From: Hormiphora californensis
Lineage: Eukaryota > Ctenophora > Tentaculata > Cydippida > Pleurobrachiidae
NCBI GenBank assembly: GCA_020137815.1
Contig: CM035356.1
Location: forward strand, 4,023,356-4,087,355
Length of the DNA: 64,000 bases
Reading direction: 5' to 3'
A program made the translations under genes and the position numbers. A model generated the notes under the pieces. It made no database searches, was not told where the DNA came from, and saw nothing but the letters and a program-made list of their open reading frames with translations. Below are positions 48,072 to 64,000 of this stretch, in pieces. Within the stretch, counting starts at the first letter, position 1; each line of letters starts with the position of its first letter.

Positions 48072-51000
48072 ATGGCGGAAAGACGGTTATGCTCGTTCTA
48101 TTACGAGGTGCGAAACGATGGTGATCAGGTCCCTGTGTACGACTTTGTTAACTACCAACCGAATGGTGCACCCATGCCCTGCCCTATAGGAGGTGCTGGG
48201 GGTTGTGGAGGGGATGGAGGCGCTGGAGGTGCAGGAGGAGCTGGAGGCGCAGGAGGTGGCGGCGGAGGTGGCGGCGGTGGGGGAGCCGGTGGAGGTGGCG
48301 GTGGTGGGGGAGCAGGAGGCGGCGGAGGTGGCGGCGGCGGTGGGGGAGCCGGCGGCCCCGGAGGAGCTGGTGGCCCAGGCGGTGATGGTGGTTATCCATG
48401 TTACTGTGAGTGCCCTTGTGGAAGTCCTGGAGGTCCAGGGTGCCCTGGTGGAGCCGGAGGTCCCGGCGGCGCTGGAGGTCCCGGCGGCGCTGGAGGTCCT
48501 GGCGGAGCTGGGGGTCCCGGTGGACTTGGAGGTCCCGGTGGAAAACCCAAAAAGCCCTCTCGTCGGAATCTGGACGAGGATTTGGCGGATGTTATGGCCG
48601 ATACCTCGACCTCCGCTACTACTACCAGCAACGATGACAACTCCAAGGGGCCCTGTGGTGGTTGTTGTGATGATGGCGCCTGTTGTGGCACCTGTGGCTC
48701 TTGTGCAAAGTGTTGTGTGTGCTGCGGTCCCGCCTGTGCCGGGTGTTGTAAATGCGGCGACTGCTCCTGTGGGGATTGCTGTGGATGTTGCAAGGATGGC
48801 TGTTGCAGCTGTACTTGCTGTGATGGCGCCTGCTGTGGAGGAGGGTGTGCTGACTGCTCCTGCTGTAAATTCTGTGCTGACTGCTGCAAAGGATGCGGAG
48901 ATTGCTGCTGCGGAAAGTGTGGCTCCTGCTGTGAGTCATGTGGAAAGTGCTGCGAAGGGTGCTGCGATAAGTGCGGGTGTGGAAAGTGCAGTGATTGCTG
49001 TGATGGTTGTTGTGCTAACTGTGGTGGGTGCTGTAAGGATTGTACCTGCTGTGGAGGCTGCCTCAAGGGTTGTTGCGGTGATTGCGGTGATCTTTCTTGC
49101 AAGAAATGCGCCACGGGTCTCTGTTCCTGCTGTGGGAAGTGTGGCCCCTGTTGTGATGGGTTCAGTTGTGGTAACTGCTGTGGCTGCTGTAAGGGTGACT
49201 GCTGCACGTGCAACTGCTGCGATGGTGCCTGTTGTGGAGGATCGTGTGGAGCGTGCAAGTGCTGCAACTTTGCCGAGTGCTGCAACTGTAAGTGTCTCAC
49301 GGGATGTTGCCCTGATGGGTGTTGCACCTGTGGAAACTGCAAGGATTGCTGTGATGCCAAGTGTTGTGATGCCCCCTGTACATGTGGGAAGAACTGCACG
49401 TGCGGTGATTGTTGTGGCTGTTGCATGGATGACTGCTGCAGTTGTCAGTGCTGTGACGGTGCCTGCTGCAAGGGTATGTGTGGAAACTGTGGGTGTTGCA
49501 AGGTGGCAAAGTGCTGCGAGCTGACCTGCTGTAACGGGTGTTGCCCCGATGGATGTTGCACATGCGGGGGCTGCTGTACCGCCCCCGACTGCCTCAAGTG
49601 TAAGTGCTGCGAGGCGGACTGTTGCGAGTGTGGTAAGTGTTGCGAGAACTGTGGCTGCAGTGATTGTGATGGATGCTGCACCAGCTGTAAGGATTGTGGT
49701 GCGAAGTGTAACAAGTGTTGTGTATGTTGCAAGGGCTGCTCCCTGGGTGACTGCTGCGGCTGCTGCAAGGGTGACTGCTGTACCTGCAGTTGTTGCGATG
49801 GAAGCTGTTGTGGTGGAAGTTGTGGGGCCTGCAAGTGCTGCAAGATCAACCTCTGCTGTTCCCTGGACGCCTGTAAGGGTTGCTGCCCCGATGGATGTTG
49901 TACTGGGTGCGGCAAGTGCTGCAAGGATGAGTGCTGCGGCCTCGAGTGTTGCGATGTCGACTGCTGCAAATGTGGAGACTGCTGCGAAAAATGCGGAGAT
50001 TGCTGCAAGTCCTGCGGATGTGGAAAATGCGGAGACTGCTGTGGAAGCTGTGCCTCATGTCTCGGTAAATGTGGCGACTGCTGTAAGGCGTGTGCTTGTG
50101 GAAAATGCGGTGACTGCTGTGGAGCTTGCGGTGACTGCTGCGAGTCCTGTGGTTGCGCCAAGTGTGCAGCGTGCTGTGGTAGTTGTGCTGGTTGCTGTGA
50201 CGGTTGTTGCGGGGCATGTGGCGACTGCTGCAAGTCCTGCCTCAAATGTAAGGGCTGCGGAGATTGCTGTGGCAAGTGCAGTGACTGCTGCGATACTCTG
50301 GGTTGCACCAACTGTGGCGGGTGTTGCGATAGTTGTGGCAAATGCTGCGGGGCAGGTTGTGCTAAATGTGGGGACTGCTGTAAGGGATGTGGATGCGCCA
50401 AGTGTGGTGACTGCTGTGGCAGTTGTGCTGATGGGTGCGGAGAGTGTTGTGGTAAATGCGGAGAGTGCTGTGGCTCTTGTATTTCTTGTAAGGGATGCGG
50501 AGACTGCTGTGGTAAACTCGGTGACTGTTGCAAATCTATCGGATGTGGAAAGTGTGGTGATTGCTGCGGAAAGTGTGGCGATTGCTGCGGTGACTGCGGC
50601 GGTTGTGGAAGTTGTTGCGGCGGCTGTGGCAAGTGTAGTTCTTGTTGCGGTGACTGTGGTTCTTGCGGTAAATGCTGTAGCGGTTGCGGAAAATGCCTGC
50701 TCGGTCTCATTACCTGCGGCGGATGCTGCGGCGCCTGCGGTGGTAAGTGCTGTGGCGGCTGTGGTTCTTGCGGCTCTTGTGGAGACTGTGGCGGTTGCGG
50801 CTCTTGCGGAAAATGCTGCGGTTCAGGCTGCGGAGGATGCGGCAAGTGCAGTTCTTGTTGCGGCGGCTCTTGCGGCAAATGCTGTAGCGGTTGTGGCAAA
50901 TGCCTTCTTGGATGCATTACATGCGGTGGATGCTGCGGCGCCTGCGGTGACGGTTGTGGCTCTTGTTGCGGTGATGGTTGCAATGGTTGTGGATGCAGTT

Positions 51001-51248
51001 CAGGGTGCTGTGAGGATGGAAAATGCTGTTCTTGTGGTACCTCGTGTAGCTGTGATTGCTGCGGAGTCGGCTGCTTCGGCAAGAAGAAGAAGAAGAATAA
51101 GAGGAAGGCCGGACGTGGATCCAATATGTGTGAGTGCGGTCTTGCACATACACCCTCCCTTCCTCCCCCTCGCCCTGTCACACCCTGTGTGTGTGAGATG
51201 CCCCCACCACCTCCCCCTCCCTGTCACACATGTGGACGACCCTTGTAG
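48072..51248 (+). CDS. Giant Gly/Cys-rich repeat protein, 1,058 aa
   Basis: First ATG at 48072 ([20 protein letters not shown]); one uninterrupted frame. An N-terminal segment of about 40 aa is followed by Gly-rich and GGP-rich sequence (to about 48550), a short Ser/Thr linker, then about 800 aa in which Cys and Gly dominate, rich in CC pairs. A module of 60-100 aa built around [13 protein letters not shown] and [10 protein letters not shown] recurs about four times (near 48765, 49165, 49400, 49745). After that come shorter [13 protein letters not shown] repeats to about 51070, a KKKKKNKRK basic cluster and a Pro-rich tail ending CHTCGRPL. No signal peptide. Composition resembles keratin-associated or sperm cysteine-rich proteins, or metal-binding proteins, but not a specific family. 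It neighbours another Gly/Cys-rich giant gene in the same orientation. Confidence 0.75.
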   Translation: MAERRLCSFYYEVRNDGDQVPVYDFVNYQPNGAPMPCPIGGAGGCGGDGGAGGAGGAGGAGGGGGGGGGGGAGGGGGGGGAGGGGGGGGGGGAGGPGGAGGPGGDGGYPCYCECPCGSPGGPGCPGGAGGPGGAGGPGGAGGPGGAGGPGGLGGPGGKPKKPSRRNLDEDLADVMADTSTSATTTSNDDNSKGPCGGCCDDGACCGTCGSCAKCCVCCGPACAGCCKCGDCSCGDCCGCCKDGCCSCTCCDGACCGGGCADCSCCKFCADCCKGCGDCCCGKCGSCCESCGKCCEGCCDKCGCGKCSDCCDGCCANCGGCCKDCTCCGGCLKGCCGDCGDLSCKKCATGLCSCCGKCGPCCDGFSCGNCCGCCKGDCCTCNCCDGACCGGSCGACKCCNFAECCNCKCLTGCCPDGCCTCGNCKDCCDAKCCDAPCTCGKNCTCGDCCGCCMDDCCSCQCCDGACCKGMCGNCGCCKVAKCCELTCCNGCCPDGCCTCGGCCTAPDCLKCKCCEADCCECGKCCENCGCSDCDGCCTSCKDCGAKCNKCCVCCKGCSLGDCCGCCKGDCCTCSCCDGSCCGGSCGACKCCKINLCCSLDACKGCCPDGCCTGCGKCCKDECCGLECCDVDCCKCGDCCEKCGDCCKSCGCGKCGDCCGSCASCLGKCGDCCKACACGKCGDCCGACGDCCESCGCAKCAACCGSCAGCCDGCCGACGDCCKSCLKCKGCGDCCGKCSDCCDTLGCTNCGGCCDSCGKCCGAGCAKCGDCCKGCGCAKCGDCCGSCADGCGECCGKCGECCGSCISCKGCGDCCGKLGDCCKSIGCGKCGDCCGKCGDCCGDCGGCGSCCGGCGKCSSCCGDCGSCGKCCSGCGKCLLGLITCGGCCGACGGKCCGGCGSCGSCGDCGGCGSCGKCCGSGCGGCGKCSSCCGGSCGKCCSGCGKCLLGCITCGGCCGACGDGCGSCCGDGCNGCGCSSGCCEDGKCCSCGTSCSCDCCGVGCFGKKKKKNKRKAGRGSNMCECGLAHTPSLPPPRPVTPCVCEMPPPPPPPCHTCGRPL

Positions 51249-51279
51249 ACAGAAAGTCAGACAGACAGAAAGACAAAAA

Positions 51280-52093
51280 AGCCATTTTTTTCTTAAAAAT
51301 CGAGAACACAGGGTTTTAAAAAAGGGGCTGAAGCATTTTTAAAACTTTAAAATGGAGAATTAAAATTTATTTAGGGAAAAAAAAAAGGGTAACTTCAAAA
51401 ACATTTTTGGGGATTTAATTTTTTTTTGGAACCCATTGACGGAAAATTTGGTTTTTTTTTTATTTAAAAATTTTAAACCCCCTAAAGTTTTTTTTTTGTT
51501 TATATTTAAGGGGTTGGTAAAAATTTTGGGGGGAATGGGGGTTTTATCATTTCCCCAAAAACCCAAACCCCCCATTAAAACAACCCCCCTCCCAAACCCC
51601 CTTTTTTCCCCTCAAATTTTTTTTCCTTCGTTTTTCCCCCTTTTTTTTCTGTTTTCCCCTCTTCTTTTTTTCCCTTTTTTTTTTTTTCCCCTCTCCTCTC
51701 CCTTTTCCCCTTCTTTTCCCCTTTCCCCCTCTCTCTCCTTTTCCTTTTTCTCCTCTCTCTCTCTTTTTCTATCTATTTTTTTTCCCCTCTCCCTCCTCTC
51801 CCCTCTCTCTTCTCTCTCTCTCTTCTCCTTCTCTCTTATTTTTCTCTCTCTCCCTCTCTCTCTCCCCTCCTCTCTCCCCTCTCCTCCCCCCTTCTCTCTC
51901 CCTCTCCCCCTTTTCCCCTCTCTCTCCCCTCTCTCTCTCTTCTCTCTCTCTCTCTCTCTCTCTCTCCCGCCCTTCCTCAAGATTACTTTGGCGCACGTGG
52001 TACGAAAAAATAAAACTTTTTGGGTTTGCGACGGGGTTTGGTGTTAGATCCCCTCTCTTCTCTCTATCTTTCATCCCCCTCTCTCACTCCCTT

Positions 52094-52125
<32 letters not shown>

Positions 52126-52135
52126 CTCTCTCCTT
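51280..52135. other. Homopolymer-rich, low-confidence sequence and (TC)n tract
   Basis: 51280-51650 is dominated by runs of T, A, C and G of 4-10 bases in no evident repeat pattern; 51650-52135 is a degenerate TC tract with the same run-lengthening. Open frames here are compositional. This looks like poorly resolved assembly rather than normal DNA. Confidence 0.6.
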
Positions 52136-53021
52136 GTGTATTTTAGATCCAATAGTTCATGCTTTGCTTGTCAAGTTCTACATGACTTGAGATTTTGTAG
52201 CATGTTCATGCGGTATATCCTCTGAAAATAATTCCTAAGGATTATCTGTGATGTAAATCGATGAAATATGCAAAATGGTTTTACCGTTCAATGACCGGCG
52301 GGGCGGTCATGGTTTCAAGGAATCCTGATTTCTTAGTACCATCACGGTTAGATTCGTTTCAAGGAAGTTCCAGAAATATACACATTCGATTATGCTGTAG
52401 TAGTCAGGTATTTGGTAAATTGCATTTCATTTCAGTTCCCAAATACACCCATTTTTGGCCATGAACCACGTTAACAATTTTAATGGAATAATCTCGATTC
52501 TCGGGAATTGGGAATTTGTTTTCCTAGCACTTGCAGAAACTCTCCTCTGTGCGTGATTTTTTGTATGTGGGTTCTTGGAATCCTAGGCGGGCAGGGAGTA
52601 TGATCAAAGAGGATGAGAGAGAAATTATGAGATATTTCGATTCTCAGTAGTCAGGATCACTGGATTAATCGCATGGCCTGGGTTAGTGTTTATTTTCATT
52701 GTCGATTTTGAGTTTAACTCTGTTTAAATCATAAATGGTCAAACAGGAAGTGATCCTTGCTTTCGGATCTTCTTAGTACTCCGGATATATCTGTGTTACA
52801 TCTAACATTTATCCTGAGTAGATAGCTCTCTATCCTGTTTTTCAATCTTTTGCTCTCTAGACTAGAACATCGTTCGATATGTGTCTTTCTTCTTGTTTCT
52901 CCTCCTCTTCCCTTTAGCTGGACTCCACCCTCTGCAGTCTGCTCAGTCTCGGCTGTAAGTGTAGTGTCATGAATGATATCTGCTCTGGATTAAATAGGGA
53001 AGGAATTAGAAAAGTATCTGG
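52136..53021. other. No gene recognised
   Basis: Unique, AT-rich sequence without an exon or repeat I can support. Confidence 0.4.
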
Positions 53022-53105
53022 CTAGGGCCGAACCGACAACCTCTGGGTAATGGGTTACGCGTACATTTCCCCCTACCTACCTCGCTCAGGTTCCGATTAG
53101 GTCAA
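53022..53105 (-). repeat. tRNA-like (SINE-like) fragment
   Basis: On the minus strand, CTGAGCGAGGTAGGTAGGG (A-box-like) is followed by GTCGGTTCGGCCC (B-box-like) about 40 nt later. Stems do not close as a canonical tRNA. Likely a tRNA-derived SINE or tRNA pseudogene. Confidence 0.35.
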
Positions 53106-53914
53106 CTAAGTCTCTTCAGTTCTCTCTTATGTACCTACCTGTACCACTATGCCACCTGTACCACCACTTTAACTGACTTGTTCAGACTCAGAGTTATACC
53201 TATGACGTGTCTGGTCTAATTAACAGCTTGTCACGGATACAATCAACAACAAAGTTTCCATTTCTCTAGAATTATCTAGTAAACAATAACACCAGGTCGA
53301 TGCTCGTATGCATAGCTAAATAAATATGTGAATGTGTCACCCATATGCAATCTGATATGACACGTACTCATCTCATAAATGAGTCATTTAGTGTGGTTAT
53401 TGTTTACATGCAGCACCGGCCACCAGTTGGATATACCTGAATGTAATTGGGGGAACCTCGTTCGGCGTACCTGACATCTCGAGATTAAATTTGTTAGTTC
53501 TCGAGAAATCTATTTTCCAGGAAGCGGGGTAGTTATGTAAGCTACCTAGTGTGTTGTTTATTTTACTTCCTAACAACTATTCTTGTATTCTCTTACATAT
53601 TGTTCCCATGCCCCAACTCTCTCAATTTCTCTCACTATACACATGTTTGGGTAATACCCGATCACATTGCATGTTATTTTGTGGGTAAAAGTTGCTTGTG
53701 AATTTTTCCAAATCCAATCAATTGATTTATAGATGGTAGTTTGCCAGTTGTTTAAAGAGTTATCCATGCTAGGGATTACTTTTCGTCTTTCGTCTTGTAG
53801 TAAAAAGTTTATCTAACAAGATTAGATACGTAATATGTACATTAATATGTACCTAGGTCCATAGTTGATTGTCCTTGCCTCGGATAGTGCTCTACTCACC
53901 AGGAGGAGCTATTT
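53106..53914. other. No gene recognised
   Basis: Unique AT-rich sequence. An 18-bp motif (ATGTACCTAGGTCC...) at about 53847 recurs at 53984, flanking the palindrome that follows. Confidence 0.35.
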
Positions 53915-53980
53915 ACAAGTAAAACAAGGAAGTTTTAGTTCAACAGAACTGTTGAACTAAAACTTCCTTGTTTTACTTGT
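53915..53980. repeat. Perfect 32-bp-arm palindrome
   Basis: Left arm 53915-53946 and right arm 53949-53980 are exact complements with a two-base centre. The arms begin ACAAGTAAAACAAGG. It is bracketed by direct copies of ATGTACCTAGGTCC. Confidence 0.85.
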
Positions 53981-54512
53981 TGTATGTACCTAGGTCCTAG
54001 ATGCCAGCTTTGAAAATTATTGTGGCATTTTTTATAAAGTGGCGTGATCAGGACCGAGGAAAACATTTTATCGGTGGCGGGATAATCATCGGTACCAGCT
54101 AGTTGCCTAACTCTTCATTTTACAGTACTGACAGTATGATTGGCCAGCTGTTATTGTAGCCTTTGTCTACTGGAATTAGTGAATTAGTCTAGTTGGTAAG
54201 TTATAAGTTACAAACTTGACTCCTCAATCTTCAAGAAACTCGCAAACTTATTTTATGCAGCTTCATCCTTGTGCTTCCAACATTTTCAGTTCAACTTGTC
54301 CTAATTTTGATAATTTTTCTCCATCTTCTCAGATCGGAATTACCAACACCAAGAAGAACAAGAAGTTTTCACAGACCACCACACAAGGATTGTACAGTTC
54401 CAGATCACCTACAATCAAGTTTCCACCCCATTCCAGAGTCCAGATAATATCGAGGATCAGGATATTCTCCGTGACAGTTTCAAACTTCTTCCAACAAGAA
54501 AGATAACCGAGG

Positions 54513-63603
<9,091 letters not shown>

Positions 63604-64000
63604 GTAAGATACAGTGCACAAATTACAATCATTATACTATTGTGGTACACGGTTACAGCTTGCAGGAAAATTAAAGGGGGCAAAGTTTCCCAAAATGCAA
63701 AATGAGTAGATTATCGGGTCCCCTTTTTTCACAATATGGCTCTGTGATGAGCGCTGAAATTAGAGAGAGTTCCGAGAGGTTTGTACTGCCAGGCGCCCAG
63801 GCCGTGAGTTGATGCAAAATGATATTATTTTATGTAAAACGACGGAAATTACGCCCTACCCGGCTAGTCTTTTATTCAGATGAAAACCCTATACATATAA
63901 TGGTTAAAGTTACACATTCAAATCATTGCGCCATAATTACAAAATCTATCTCTTCTTATTCCCCGTTATGAATGCGTAACTTTAACTGTATTTCATACTG
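63604..64000. other. OCA2 intron, to window end
   Basis: Follows the donor after WIDWETLGLLMGM; no further exon before the edge. Confidence 0.6.

Noticed and set aside
48193-51342. Other-frame and antisense long frames across the Cys-rich gene
   Set aside because: Cys/Gly codons in one frame give open Val/Ala or Gln/His frames in others; only one frame shows organised modules.

Overview
The window looks like nuclear DNA of an invertebrate animal. Genes are split by GT-AG introns, and recognisable metazoan families occur on both strands: a SOS-type Ras exchange factor, delta-tubulin, the HELQ DNA helicase, an OCA2/P-protein transporter, a PLAC8-family protein, a multi-EF-hand protein and an LDL-receptor-A/7TM receptor. 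The sequence is rich in foldback and MITE-like DNA elements, a truncated LINE, tRNA-like fragments and (TC)n, (GA)n and (TGTC)n microsatellites. A non-bilaterian such as a sponge or cnidarian is a guess only; the sequence alone does not settle the taxon.

Layout. At 1-10.1 kb a SOS homologue runs leftward (10 exons, 3' part beyond the left edge). A small secreted acidic peptide gene (689-1184) lies on the + strand beside it, and one SOS intron carries a 3.9-kb foldback element. At 10.4-12.6 kb are an inverted-repeat element with CCCTAA-type repeats and LINE remnants. At 13.2-14.0 kb (-) is a secreted protein, and at 14.8-15.5 kb (+) a PLAC8-family protein. At 16.1-24.2 kb (+) is delta-tubulin; its introns contain a six-EF-hand gene and a zinc-binding-type gene, both on the - strand. 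At 24.4-39.3 kb (+) is HELQ in 18 exons. Its 9.6-kb intron holds an LDLa-containing class A GPCR, a damaged partial copy of that GPCR, several transposons and a 69-aa UBA-like gene, all genes on the - strand. At 40.6-51.2 kb (+) are two adjacent very large low-complexity genes: a Gly-X-Y/Pro-Gln/Cys protein of about 2,000 aa and a Gly/Cys protein of 1,058 aa made almost wholly of CC-rich repeats. At 51.3-54.3 kb there is mostly no gene. At 54.5-64 kb (+) is the 5' half of an OCA2-like gene, whose introns contain another foldback element, an orphan - strand exon and a type I membrane protein gene (-).

Exon models were built by hand by matching splice sites, intron phase and remembered family patterns; no search was run. 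Phase bookkeeping repeatedly gives a model that is exactly one nucleotide off in otherwise intact genes, which points to residual indels in the assembly. The most unusual content is the pair of Gly/Cys/Pro-rich giant proteins (40.6-51.2 kb), the nesting of opposite-strand genes in introns of housekeeping genes, and a MITE whose target-site duplication copied a HELQ 3' splice site.
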